Shown here one piece after another: positions 23,417 to 31,213 of a stretch of 38,043 nt of DNA. This stretch comes from Bacillus sp. FJAT-27445 (GTDB taxonomy: Bacteria; Bacillota; Bacilli; Bacillales; Cytobacillaceae), in contig NZ_LMTI01000008.1 of assembly GCF_001510665.1 (NCBI RefSeq), positions 100,346-138,388 of the forward strand. The letters run 5' to 3'. Numbering within the stretch: the stretch's first letter is position 1; the number at the start of each line of letters is the position of its first letter. The position numbers and the translations under genes were made by a program. The notes beneath the pieces were generated by a model, which was given only the letters and a program-made list of their open reading frames with translations, did no database searches and had not been told where the DNA came from.

Positions 23417-24682
23417 ATGAAAAAGTTAACTGTCTTACTTGGTTTATTATTTTTTATCTATCTTCTCAACCCGCCAGCCGCAGATGCTTACGAAAACGCC
23501 GATTGCGCGAAATACTACAAGCGGGCGCAATGGATGGATGCGCCGACTGAACAAGTGGTATGGTGGAATGGGGCAATTCTGAAAGAGGGGCAGATCGGCC
23601 GGCTGACTGTTCTGAAAAACACACCGCTGTACAAAATGACCGGAAGCACGAAAACTTTCGTCCGAACTCTAAAAAAAGGAGATTTTTACCGAATCTATGC
23701 TTTTAAGCCAGGGCTGTTGAGCGTTGGCGGGGGTCTGTATGTTGAGCGGAATGAAGCCGTGAAATATGAGACGCCAAGCAAAGCGAAACTCGAAGAAAGC
23801 TATTGCAAATACAAATTCAATATTTATGATGAGCTGGAGAAGAAAAAGGCAGCAATTATTAAAGAGGCCAAACTAAAAAAGACCGACCTTGCCAAAATCT
23901 TGTATGTTCACGACACCCTAGTAACCATGATTGAGTATGATGAAGAAGGCTACGCTGAAATCATCAGGACAAATAATCTGTGGGGCCCTTATCCGGTCTA
24001 CCACACCGCACTCGGGGCGCTAGTGTTTGGCAAGGCATATTGTGACGGCTATACACATGCATTTAATGATATTCTGCGAGAACTTGGCATCACCGCCTAT
24101 CAAGTTACAAGCAGACCGATGGCTCACTCTTGGACTATGGTCAAGCTAAACGGCCAGTTCTACCACATCGACCTGACTTGGGCTGATATCGGTAATGAGG
24201 CGAGTTATTACAACCTTCTTAAATCTGACGAGGCAATTAAGGCAGCCGGGCATTATGGCTGGGACGGCCCCTTTACGGACGATGATAAACAAATTAAGGC
24301 CACCAGCACGATTTTTGATAAACTTGGCCAAAACATGACCTACGACGACACTCAAATGTACGTCTTTACACCTACGAACAGCGAGGAGCGCAACAATTAT
24401 GTAATCAACACGATTTCCTTCGCTCGCCTTGAAACAAAACAGCTGGCCGTACTGAACAACACAGAGCTTAGAGACATCATCTATCATAAAGGGGTCATCT
24501 ACACAATCGAGCGCAAGGAAGGCTCAGACCGAATTCTAAAATATTCAACCACCATGAAACTGCTGGAGGACGTCACTCCGTCTGGTGGTCATTATTTATA
24601 CAGACTGTTCCACATGAACGGAGAACTATACCATTCCTACGTCACTAACGAAGGCAAAGAAGGAATTAGGAAACTGCAATAG
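23417..24682 (+). CDS. Secreted transglutaminase-like protein
   Basis: A 421-residue protein with an N-terminal signal peptide (KKLTVLLGLLFFIYLLNPPA, cut near ADA) and an SH3-like N-terminal region. The transglutaminase-like core follows, with a catalytic Cys in FGKAYCDGYTHAFNDILREL, a His in RPMAHSWTMVKLNGQ and an Asp in YHIDLTWADIG. A C-terminal region resembling a beta-propeller-like repeat ends the protein. The Cys-His-Asp triad is complete, so it may be a cell-surface cysteine protease or cross-linking enzyme; the substrate is unknown. The frame is open from 23387, but GGGAGG 6 bases before the ATG at 23417 fixes the start. It stands alone, with a strong terminator after it. Confidence 0.82.
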   Translation: MKKLTVLLGLLFFIYLLNPPAADAYENADCAKYYKRAQWMDAPTEQVVWWNGAILKEGQIGRLTVLKNTPLYKMTGSTKTFVRTLKKGDFYRIYAFKPGLLSVGGGLYVERNEAVKYETPSKAKLEESYCKYKFNIYDELEKKKAAIIKEAKLKKTDLAKILYVHDTLVTMIEYDEEGYAEIIRTNNLWGPYPVYHTALGALVFGKAYCDGYTHAFNDILRELGITAYQVTSRPMAHSWTMVKLNGQFYHIDLTWADIGNEASYYNLLKSDEAIKAAGHYGWDGPFTDDDKQIKATSTIFDKLGQNMTYDDTQMYVFTPTNSEERNNYVINTISFARLETKQLAVLNNTELRDIIYHKGVIYTIERKEGSDRILKYSTTMKLLEDVTPSGGHYLYRLFHMNGELYHSYVTNEGKEGIRKLQ

Positions 24683-24691
24683 CTAAAATGC

Positions 24692-24719
24692 AAAAAGCCA
24701 CCAGCCATGGTGGCTTTTT
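24692..24719 (+). terminator. Terminator after the transglutaminase-like gene
   Basis: A perfect stem, AAAAAGCCACC with GGTGGCTTTTT, around a 6-base loop, 9 bases after the stop codon. It also works on the minus strand for the convergent alkylation-repair gene. Confidence 0.92.
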
Positions 24720-24833
24720 GTCTCCAATATTCCTAACATTGACCACGTAACAAACTACGGCTCCAAAATCTTATGCTTCACAAATAAAAAAATATATATG
24801 AGCATATAAGAATTACCTCTTTTAAAAATGGCT

Positions 24834-25541
24834 TTAACACCTTACATACTTCCGTTTAAAACCTATCCTTCCTTTATCGACATCCTTTTGAATACGTTCG
24901 CAAGCATTTAGGAAGCTGCTTTTTTTCTTTTCCCGCTTGACTTCTACTATACCTAATTCCTTTGCGGTTTCGACTGCCTTTTCATGAAGCGGCAAATACG
25001 AAAGCCCAACAGTGTATAAAAAGTTATTCATAGCAATTTTCGTTCGTTCCGGCGCATCGTGAATTGTATTTTTTACACTATCCAGCATGTTGGAAATCTT
25101 GCTTTCGGAAAACTCAACGTCCGGCCGATTCCCTAAGAGCCAACAGTAGCAGCTCCAACCCGCCGACATTCTCAGATCCTCACCGCTTGAGATCCATTTA
25201 TCCGAAACGTCCTGTGCAATGTCCGACTCCGATAAAGTTACAGCCACTACAAAATCGGACAACATGTAAAAATAAGCCGCATCCATCCAGCGATCATAAT
25301 CCGACTCAGTCATGGCTTTTGGGTCTGCAATAATGCCGGCAAAATACATTGCATCGTAATTCCCTGTTGCATATAGCTCTTCAGCCAGTTGCTGATTTAT
25401 TTTTATTTTCTTTGAGATTGGTTTCATAGCGCCTGTAGCCACGCCGAAAAGCGGCTCGTGCGCGCCATTGGATATGTATATTTTTTTCATTCGTTCTTTG
25501 CCAAGCGCTTCAAGCTCCTGCATAACCGTTTCTAAATTCAA
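24834..25541 (-). CDS. DNA alkylation repair protein (AlkD-like HEAT-repeat family)
   Basis: A 235-residue helical protein of the AlkD/YhaZ-type alkylpurine glycosylase family. Family features are the N-terminal segment ISNGAHEPLFGVATGAMKPI, the repeating helical pairs, LSDFVVAVTLSESDIAQDVS, and the lysine/arginine-rich C-terminus that would contact DNA. Such proteins remove or bind alkylated bases. The start is a TTG with AAAGGA about 12 bases upstream. The gene stands alone, convergent with the transglutaminase gene. Confidence 0.82.
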   Translation of the reverse strand: MNLETVMQELEALGKERMKKIYISNGAHEPLFGVATGAMKPISKKIKINQQLAEELYATGNYDAMYFAGIIADPKAMTESDYDRWMDAAYFYMLSDFVVAVTLSESDIAQDVSDKWISSGEDLRMSAGWSCYCWLLGNRPDVEFSESKISNMLDSVKNTIHDAPERTKIAMNNFLYTVGLSYLPLHEKAVETAKELGIVEVKREKKKSSFLNACERIQKDVDKGRIGFKRKYVRC

Positions 25542-25995
25542 AGTTTCGCACTTCCTTTTATTTTGATTTTCCCTTACTTTACTTCAAAAGGCTACTTTGG
25601 GCTTCATCCTAACTTTAAGTTTTCCTTTATTTTTTGTTCTTTACGCCTGTTATCCTTTACGAATACGAAGCCAAGGCAAGGGGTTTTTCAGAGACGAAGA
25701 AGGCGTTGTAATCGACGAATGGTAATAAGGTTTTTTGGGAGGAAGTTAAGAGTTTTCTCTATACCAATTATATAGGGATGAAATCGACTGTTATTTATAG
25801 TAGATTCCGATAAGCCCTGATTCTTTTTATCCAGTTTTTTAAATTTATGAAGAAATACTACTAGTTGAAAAAACCCTAAACTGAAATAGAAAATTGATAC
25901 CGCGCCATTCCATAAAACTGCACTCCACTAGGGATATTCAATTATGATAATAGAAAATTTCAACTAACTACTCGTAACTAAATAAGCTCTTAAAC
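25542..25995. other. Intergenic region upstream of the alkylation-repair gene
   Basis: About 450 bp without a sure gene. The only coding-like stretch is a 42-codon plus-strand frame at 25597-25725, listed separately. The remainder is AT-rich with no recognised signal. Confidence 0.4.
25597..25725 (+). CDS. Possible small membrane peptide or C-terminal gene remnant
   Basis: A plus-strand frame from TTG (25597) to TAA encodes 42 residues: a hydrophobic helix (LTLSFPLFFVLYACYPL) followed by a polar tail RIRSQGKGFFRDEEGVVIDE and a final Trp. The tail reads like genuine protein sequence. AAAGG lies 5 bases before the TTG, but the frame continues upstream to a TGA at about 25564, so the segment may also be the end of a lost longer gene. 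No family is recognised. Confidence 0.3.
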   Translation: MGFILTLSFPLFFVLYACYPLRIRSQGKGFFRDEEGVVIDEW

Positions 25996-26346
25996 TTACC
26001 TTAGCTGCTCCAACTCCTTATTATAAATGAATTCCCCTTGTTCATTTTTTAAAAACGGCAGCACTTCAACAACCGAATTGAGGTTTAATTCTCCATATAT
26101 ATGGGGGTATTCTCTGCCGCAATGATCGTGGTCCTCCCATTTTGTTATAGGTTCCACCTTCCGGGAGTCGATTAATAGGAGGACTAAGGGCTCTACTATT
26201 CTTTTAAAATTGGGGGCCACTCTCCAAAAGTTTTCAACAGAAGAACAATGGATGAACCCACAGGCTTCTATAGATTCTTGCCCATAATAGGGATTCATTT
26301 TCACTCTCTCCCACACACTCTTTTTTAAGCAGTGCAAGATGATCAT
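25996..26346 (-). CDS. DUF952-family protein
   Basis: A 116-residue protein with the DUF952 pattern: an N-terminal ILHCLKKSVWERVK, then CGFIHCSSVENFWRVAPNF, VLLLIDSRKVEPITKWED, and YPHIYGELNLNSVVEVLPF. The GFIHCS and PHIYG.LN motifs are the family's most conserved parts. The fold is ADP-ribosyltransferase-like in some analyses, but the function is not established. AGGAGG lies 7 bases before the ATG. It is the last of several small minus-strand single-gene units. Confidence 0.85.
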   Translation of the reverse strand: MIILHCLKKSVWERVKMNPYYGQESIEACGFIHCSSVENFWRVAPNFKRIVEPLVLLLIDSRKVEPITKWEDHDHCGREYPHIYGELNLNSVVEVLPFLKNEQGEFIYNKELEQLR

Positions 26347-26390
26347 ACGCTTGCCTCCTGGTTCTTACCTATAAATTTTAAAGGGGAAAC

Positions 26391-26411
26391 AAAAAGCCGC
26401 CGATTGGCAGC
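26391..26411 (-). terminator. Terminator after the VOC/88-residue gene pair
   Basis: On the minus strand GCTGCC-AATC-GGCGGC forms a six-pair stem (one G-U) followed by TTTTT, 20 bases after the stop of the gene ending at 26431. Confidence 0.75.
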
Positions 26412-26430
26412 AATACAATACGAAAAGCTT

Positions 26431-26697
26431 TTAAGGAAACGGATTGGGCTCTAGTGTTTTGACATCCTTTTTCCACCACTGGGAATCCGGTCCGAAATAT
26501 ATGTGATAAGCCCACGTTTTGGGAAGTTCGTGATGTACCAGATCATCTTCCCCAACAATACGGAGATGGCCCCAAAAACTATTTATTCTTCCCATTGCCT
26601 CTTCTTCTTTAATATTAAATTCCTTCATCATAATAGAAACTATTTCGAAACAAAATTCTTCCCTTACATCATCTGTTTCAAAAATGAATTTACTCAT
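26431..26697 (-). CDS. Conserved small protein of unknown function
   Basis: An 88-residue acidic protein. The first part (DDVREEFCFEIVSIMMKEF) is helical. The second has a Trp/His-rich segment (HHELPKTWAYHIYFGPDSQW) that may be the functional core. I do not recognise a named family. It starts 19 bases after the stop of the VOC gene on the same strand and shares its terminator, so the two are cotranscribed. The ribosome-binding site is weak, which fits coupled translation. Confidence 0.65.
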   Translation of the reverse strand: MSKFIFETDDVREEFCFEIVSIMMKEFNIKEEEAMGRINSFWGHLRIVGEDDLVHHELPKTWAYHIYFGPDSQWWKKDVKTLEPNPFP

Positions 26698-26716
26698 CTG
26701 GATCCAAAGCAGGTCG

Positions 26717-27097
26717 TCATTTTTTCTCCATTACCGCAAAGTAATTCTCTTCGCCATCTGCAAAGTTAAACACCCGGCCGCTTTGCATTGTTACGATATC
26801 CCCGACTTTGATCTTTTTAGAAGAAAGGTCTTCGTACAGTTCTTCCAGATTTTCCGTGAAAAACATTAACGATGGTGTACCCAGATTCAATCCTGGAGAC
26901 ATTTTTTCAACGAATTCCTTGTTGTGGAGGACGATGGTTGTGCCGCCGCTGTTTTTGGGTGCGACTTCTATCCACCTGAATCCCTGGCCGTTGTCTTCTT
27001 CAGCAATCACGCTAAACCCAAGCTTTTCCGTCCAAAAATTCACCGCGTCATCCTGATTGTTTACATACAACATGACCTGGCCTAGTTTACCGATCAT
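26717..27097 (-). CDS. VOC-family (glyoxalase/bleomycin-resistance fold) protein
   Basis: A 126-residue single VOC module built of two beta-alpha-beta-beta-beta halves: GKLGQVMLYVNNQDDAVNFW, then TEKLGFSV and RWIEVAP; and PSLMFFTENLEELYEDLSS, then VFNFADGEENYFAVM. The conserved acidic residue near the end (E in GEENYFAV) can be a metal ligand. It is of the glyoxalase/dioxygenase superfamily; the substrate is unknown. It heads a two-gene unit with the 88-residue protein. GGAG lies about 11 bases before the ATG. Confidence 0.85.
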   Translation of the reverse strand: MIGKLGQVMLYVNNQDDAVNFWTEKLGFSVIAEEDNGQGFRWIEVAPKNSGGTTIVLHNKEFVEKMSPGLNLGTPSLMFFTENLEELYEDLSSKKIKVGDIVTMQSGRVFNFADGEENYFAVMEKK

Positions 27098-27173
27098 ATG
27101 CTTTTCAGCTCCTTTTAAATATTGTCTAAGCCCTTTTGTTTATATTCAACATCTTTCTAGTAATTCCTTCACT

Positions 27174-27761
27174 CTAATCATTTAAACCCTTTCCGTCCAG
27201 GATTTGCTGCATGTATTTTTCCACACGCGACACTCGGGTTTTGGATTGTTTGGGCTGGGAAAAATAAAGAATGTATCCCCTTTGCCGCCCTGGTGTCAAC
27301 GCCTCGAAAGCGTTTTTCAAGTCAGGAATTTCATCGAATTTATGTTGAAATTCTTCGGGAACGATGTATTCTTCCGTCTTTTTAAAATTCACTTCCAACC
27401 CGGATTTTTCCGCCTCGATCGCTTCAATTATATAGTCTTTCAGAACTGGTTCCAGCTCATTCATTTCTTGAATATTTGTAAAGCGAATCTGGCGCGCTGC
27501 CTGGACATTTTCCGTTTGCTGAATCAAAATACCGCTTGTATCCTTTAACAAGGCACCTTTTGGGAACAGAAGTGCGCAATATTCTTTGAATCCATGGATT
27601 AAAACGATGTTTTTTCCCTCGAATGTGTAACAAGGATGCATCCACTTAAAATCTTCCTCCAGTTCACAGTCAAGTGCGATTCCTCTTAACTTCTCATATT
27701 CTTCCTTCCACTTATTCGCTTTGCTTAAAAATTCATCAACCTTAAGATTCAGTCTGCTCAT
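27174..27761 (-). CDS. YdeI/OmpD-associated family protein
   Basis: A 195-residue protein with an N-terminal DUF1801-like part (W..EYEKLRGIALDCELEEDFKW, then MHPCYTFEGKNIVLIHGFKE and YCALLFPKGALL) and a C-terminal OmdA-type tail (VPEEFQHKFDEIPDLKNAFE, then LTPGRQRGYILYFSQPKQSK and TRVSRVEKYM). This matches the YdeI family of Bacillus. The function is not known, though the C-terminal motif occurs in many stress-linked bacterial proteins. The start at 27761 has GGGGG 7 bases upstream; a TTG one codon earlier is also possible. Confidence 0.87.
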   Translation of the reverse strand: MSRLNLKVDEFLSKANKWKEEYEKLRGIALDCELEEDFKWMHPCYTFEGKNIVLIHGFKEYCALLFPKGALLKDTSGILIQQTENVQAARQIRFTNIQEMNELEPVLKDYIIEAIEAEKSGLEVNFKKTEEYIVPEEFQHKFDEIPDLKNAFEALTPGRQRGYILYFSQPKQSKTRVSRVEKYMQQILDGKGLND

Positions 27762-27834
27762 CAAGGGACCCCCGCTTATCAGCTTTACTAAAATAAAATT
27801 TGATTATTCCTTCGCAGTATAGCCATTATGCTCT

Positions 27835-28101
27835 CTAGAAAAACGCACTAATGGAGAGATAGATACATAGGGCGGCTACAGTTGTGAAGATGCAGAGAAT
27901 TAAACGATTATACCGAAACTTGAATCCATAGGCAACGAAAAATATCGCCGCGGCTAGTTTGGAGAGGCTTTGAAAATATACATTCCCTGTAAAAAGCGAA
28001 CTGCTAAAAAGAATTGAACTTACTAAAGTCGTAATGATCAACAGCTTAAACCAGAATGGCTCTTTTAAGAATTGCTTGAACATAAATTTAATCCGCATCA
28101 T
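27835..28101 (-). CDS. Small three-helix membrane protein
   Basis: An 88-residue hydrophobic protein with three predicted membrane helices (about residues 19-37, 46-58 and 68-87: LLIITTLVSSILFSSSLF, SKLAAAIFFVAYGF, LILCIFTTVAALCIYLSI). The N-terminus is basic (MMRIKFMFKQFLKEPFW). No family is recognised. GGAAGGAG lies about 10 bases before the start. It stands alone, upstream of and divergent from the argS leader. Confidence 0.65.
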   Translation of the reverse strand: MMRIKFMFKQFLKEPFWFKLLIITTLVSSILFSSSLFTGNVYFQSLSKLAAAIFFVAYGFKFRYNRLILCIFTTVAALCIYLSISAFF

Positions 28102-28309
28102 TAAGGGTTGTCTCCTTCCACTAATTTATTCCTAATAATGCTCAAGATAGTTATCAGAATTTTATGAATCATTTATATAATCTTATCAAACAAGTCTTGA
28201 GCATACGATATATTTTTTCACTACCTTCTGCTAAAAATTTTGCATCCCACCATAAACCTGTTGCATTTTCTAAATTTTTGTCTATACTATTGATAAATTA
28301 AATATATTA

Positions 28310-28546
28310 TCGATGATGAAGAGAGTAGTTGTTTAGCTGAAATAAAGCGAGCCGGGGTTGGTGGGAGCCTGGCATGACGCGGATAATGAAGCGCACTTCG
28401 GAGATGCCTTCCTGAAAAGCAGTAGGGATGGCCGGGGATGGCCCCGTTACAAAGTTGAGTGGTTTTTTCGTTGAAAAAACAAGCAGAGTGGTACCACGGG
28501 TTTGGATGTAACTCCCGTCTCTTTTAATAGAGGCGGGAGTTTTTTA
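28310..28546 (+). promoter_or_regulatory. T-box riboswitch of argS (CGC specifier)
   Basis: The leader shows the T-box parts in order. The stem I 5' side has GAAGAGAGTAGTTG. The distal loop has GCGAGCCGGGGTTGGTGGGA. A specifier loop reads GAAG-CGC-A (CGC at 28392-28394, an arginine codon). The conserved T-box AGAGTGGTACCACGGG is at 28485-28500. A terminator with stem CTCCCGTCTC/GAGGCGGGAG and a T run lies at 28511-28546. Uncharged tRNA-Arg would pair with the specifier and the UGGU bulge, favour the antiterminator and switch argS on. The specifier fits the downstream gene exactly. A likely promoter lies around 28278-28308. Confidence 0.93.
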
Positions 28547-28567
28547 TTTTTCCGGGAGGGAATCGGG

Positions 28568-30253
28568 ATGATCAATTTTAAAGATGTTTTTGCGGATGTC
28601 ATTTTTGAAGCGTTGGATGGCCAGCTGGATAAGCAGAAAATAAGCATGATGATTGAGAAGCCGAAGTTTGAGCATATGGGCGATATGGCGTTCCCTTGCT
28701 TCGAACTGGCGAAAATCTTACGCAAAGCACCCCATAGTATTGCGGCAAATTTGACGGTGAAAATCAGTTCGCCATTTTTTGAAAAGGTTGAAGCTACGAG
28801 CGGGTATGTGAACGCGTTCCTTGAAAAAAGCACCGTTTCGGCAAGTGTGATTCGGCATGTCCTTTCTGAAAAAGAAGCGTACGGGGATGCAAAACTGGGC
28901 AATGGCCAGGCGGTGACAATTGACTTGTCGTCGCCGAATATCGCAAAGCCTTTTTCAATGGGACACCTCCGCTCGACGGTTATCGGGAATGCCTTGGCGC
29001 TGATTTCGGACAAATGCGGCTACCGGGCGATCCGGATCAATCACCTCGGGGACTGGGGGACCCAATTCGGCAAGCTGATTGTCGCCTATAAGCTTTGGGG
29101 GAACGAAGAAAATGTGAAGCGGCAGCCGATTAAGGAATTGCTGAAGCTGTATGTCCGATTCCACGAGGAGGCGGAAGCTGCCCCTGGACTTGAGGACATG
29201 GCGCGGCAGTGGTTTAAGAAGCTTGAAGATGCCGACGAAGAAGCCCTTTCCCTATGGAAATGGTTTCGTGAGGAATCGCTTAAGGAGTTTTCAAAAATTT
29301 ACGAGTTGCTTGGAATCCACTTTGACTCGACGAATGGCGAGGCATTTTACAATGATAAAATGGATCGAGTTGTCGAGCTGCTAGAAGAGAAGAAGCTTCT
29401 CGTTGAATCGGACGGCGCACAGGTTGTTCCACTCGAGGATCTGCCTCCATCCCTGATTAAAAAGAGGGATGGAACGACTCTTTATGCGACGCGGGACTTG
29501 GCAGCTGCCATCTATCGGCAAGACACTTACGGGTTCGGTAAATCGTTGTATGTGGTTGGGAATGAGCAGACCCTCCATTTCAAGCAGGTGTTTTCCGTTT
29601 TGGCAAAGATGGGCTTTCCATGGGCAGCGGGATTGGTTCACATTCCGTTTGGCATGATGCTGAAGGATGGAAAGAAAATGTCGACCCGGAAAGGGAAGGT
29701 CGTTTTGCTCGAGGAGGTTTTACATGAAGCCATTTCCCTGGCACTTGAAGACGTCCTGAAGAAAAATCCGGACCTTCCTGCTAAGGAAGAAGTCGCCCGC
29801 CAAGTTGGGACTGGGGCTGTGATTTTCCACGACTTGAAAAATTACCGGATGAATGACATTGAGTTCTCATTGGAAGACATGCTGCGCTTTGAAGGCGAAA
29901 CTGGTCCATATGTCCAATACACCCATGCCCGCGCTTCCTCGCTTTTACGAAAAGGGAAGTTTATTGAGAGCGATGTGGAACTTCAGATTCAAGACCCTCA
30001 AGCATGGCCAGTCGTCACTACCTTGATGGCCTTCCCGGAAGTGATCAAACGCGCTTTCGAGGATTACGATCCTTCCCAAATCGCCAAATACGTCATTGAA
30101 TTATCCCGCGCATTTAATAAATATTACGCCTCGGTCCGCTTCCTGGAGGAGAACAGCCAGAAACATGCACGTCTGTCGTTGGTCTATTCCGTTACAATTG
30201 TCCTGAGGGAAGGGCTGCGGCTGCTGGGGATTCAGGCGCCGGAGGAGATGTAA
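28568..30253 (+). CDS. argS: Arginyl-tRNA synthetase
   Basis: This class I aminoacyl-tRNA synthetase charges tRNA-Arg. It has an N-terminal Arg-tRNA-synthetase additional domain (about residues 1-85), a HIGH-like motif in SSPNIAKPFSMGHLRSTVIG near residue 125, the KMSK-like motif KKMSTRKGKV near residue 371, and a C-terminal DALR anticodon-binding domain that begins near TGPYVQYTHARASSL. At 561 residues it is of normal length. The frame is open from 28502, but that part lies inside the T-box terminator; the ATG at 28568 with GGGAGG upstream is the true start. The gene is visibly richer in G+C than its neighbours. A bidirectional terminator follows. A second, unlinked argS may exist in the genome because T-box-controlled copies are often extra. 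Confidence 0.96.
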   Translation: MINFKDVFADVIFEALDGQLDKQKISMMIEKPKFEHMGDMAFPCFELAKILRKAPHSIAANLTVKISSPFFEKVEATSGYVNAFLEKSTVSASVIRHVLSEKEAYGDAKLGNGQAVTIDLSSPNIAKPFSMGHLRSTVIGNALALISDKCGYRAIRINHLGDWGTQFGKLIVAYKLWGNEENVKRQPIKELLKLYVRFHEEAEAAPGLEDMARQWFKKLEDADEEALSLWKWFREESLKEFSKIYELLGIHFDSTNGEAFYNDKMDRVVELLEEKKLLVESDGAQVVPLEDLPPSLIKKRDGTTLYATRDLAAAIYRQDTYGFGKSLYVVGNEQTLHFKQVFSVLAKMGFPWAAGLVHIPFGMMLKDGKKMSTRKGKVVLLEEVLHEAISLALEDVLKKNPDLPAKEEVARQVGTGAVIFHDLKNYRMNDIEFSLEDMLRFEGETGPYVQYTHARASSLLRKGKFIESDVELQIQDPQAWPVVTTLMAFPEVIKRAFEDYDPSQIAKYVIELSRAFNKYYASVRFLEENSQKHARLSLVYSVTIVLREGLRLLGIQAPEEM

Positions 30254-30260
30254 AGCCAGA

Positions 30261-30289
30261 AAAGAGCATCGAGTGTGATGCTCTTTTTG
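30261..30289 (+). terminator. Bidirectional terminator between argS and grpB-like gene
   Basis: AAAGAGCATC (30261-30270) pairs perfectly with GATGCTCTTT (30277-30286), followed by TT on plus and by an A/T-rich tail on minus. It serves both convergent genes. Confidence 0.88.
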
Positions 30290-30295
30290 CGTTGG

Positions 30296-30832
30296 TTAAG
30301 ACATTTTTTCTCTCAGTGAAAAGACTTTTTTAACAAAGGCTTCCTTATGGTCTGTATATTCGTTGATTCCTTTTGAGCTTTGTCTGATATAGTTTAGCTT
30401 CAGGTCCTCATATTCCTTCTTCGCATTCTCGTTCGAATTCAGATAATCCCTGAAAAAGATGAGGTTGTTCCATAGCTCGCCGTTGAAATCAACCAAATGG
30501 ATGAAATGGGTTTTTACCTGATAGGTGCTGTCTGTGAATTTCGCAAAGACGATTTCGTTTGTCCTTTCCAAGCGAAGCCGATAAAAACCCGTATTCCGCA
30601 AACCATTTAGCAGCCTATCGGAAACCGATGAGAGATCGTTTATTCCGATGAGAATGTCAATGATGGGTTTCGCTTGGATTCCAATAATTGCGGTGCTTCC
30701 GATATGTTCAATTTGATGGTCCAGCAAATTTGTGTGCTGTAGAAGGTCTTCTTTTACCTTGGCACATTCCTGTTTCCACCCAGGGTTATACGGAACAACT
30801 CGTACTTCATTCGATTCAAGTCCCAGCTTCAT
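30296..30832 (-). CDS. GrpB family protein (nucleotidyltransferase fold)
   Basis: A 178-residue protein of the GrpB/UPF0157 family, a minimal nucleotidyltransferase fold. It shows the start VRVVPYNPGWKQECAKVKED, the signature IEHIGSTAIIGIQAKPIIDI (GST and the DI acidic site) and YQVKTHFIHLVDFNGELW. The biochemical role is unknown. The frame is open to 30856, but GGAGG 7 bases before the ATG at 30832 fixes the start. It is divergent from a leader region with tandem hairpins. Confidence 0.9.
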   Translation of the reverse strand: MKLGLESNEVRVVPYNPGWKQECAKVKEDLLQHTNLLDHQIEHIGSTAIIGIQAKPIIDILIGINDLSSVSDRLLNGLRNTGFYRLRLERTNEIVFAKFTDSTYQVKTHFIHLVDFNGELWNNLIFFRDYLNSNENAKKEYEDLKLNYIRQSSKGINEYTDHKEAFVKKVFSLREKMS

Positions 30833-30885
30833 GGCTATTCCTCCTCTTCTCTTCATGTTAACTTGAATACACGGCTATTTTCAGT

Positions 30886-30915
30886 CTGAAAATTCACTTT
30901 TCGTTGTGATATAAT
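30886..30915 (+). promoter_or_regulatory. Extended -10 promoter facing the hairpin array
   Basis: A perfect TATAAT (30910-30915) is preceded by TGA (extended -10 motif TGnTATAAT). A -35-like CTGAAA lies 18 bp upstream (30886-30891). No coding gene follows within 290 bp, only the hairpin array and a terminator. The expected transcript start is near 30922. Confidence 0.65.
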
Positions 30916-30966
30916 TGAACTAGGAAAAAAAGCATTCGCGTTTATGCGACAAGGTGAATCTACAAT

Positions 30967-31079
30967 TGTCTTCATAACCGCGATGAAGACACTTTCAAAT
31001 GAAAAACTCCTTCAAAACTGTCTTCATAAACTCGATGAAGACACTTTCAAACGAAAAACCCACTCAAAACTGTCTTCAT
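30967..31079 (+). repeat. 52-bp tandem hairpin array 1
   Basis: Left arms TGTCTTCAT start at 30967, 31019 and 31071, exactly 52 bp apart. The first two are paired with ATGAAGACA at 30983 and 31035; the third lacks its right arm. The linkers CTTTCAAAYGAAAAAC and TCAAAAC are also repeated, so the whole 52 bp is the unit, not just the stem. Confidence 0.92.
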
Positions 31080-31094
31080 AAAATAGTTAACGGG

Positions 31095-31118
31095 GCTCAG
31101 ACAATTCTGAGCGTTTTT
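31095..31118 (+). terminator. Terminator after hairpin array 1
   Basis: GCTCAGA (31095-31101), CAAT loop, TCTGAGC (31106-31112), then GTTTTT. The stem is perfect and a T run follows only on the plus strand, although no plus-strand gene precedes it. Confidence 0.85.
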
Positions 31119-31213
31119 ACTTGCATCAAAACGGATAATTCCTGAAAAATCATAAGCACCGTAAATAAGGAATACACATTTATAGGTATAGGATTTTTTA
31201 AGGGGGGACCGTA

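Larger units (their letters stand above)
30922..31118 (+). ncRNA. Candidate structured RNA or leader: hairpin array between promoter and terminator
   Basis: The interval from the predicted start to the last T of the terminator is about 197 bases and holds no plausible reading frame. It consists of two and a half 52-bp units, each with a TGTCTTCAT/ATGAAGACA hairpin, then a perfect strand-specific terminator. A promoter, internal conserved structure and a terminator are what a small RNA gene or an attenuated leader of the DUF2935 gene at 31214 would show. The same 52-bp unit type recurs at 34922. No known RNA family is recognised. This is inference from sequence alone. Confidence 0.45.

Noticed and set aside
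25563-25775. A 70-codon plus-strand frame (MIFPYFTSKGYFGLH...)
   Set aside because: It has no ribosome-binding site and a Phe/Arg-rich, non-protein-like composition; the overlapping frame ending at 25725 is more coding-like.
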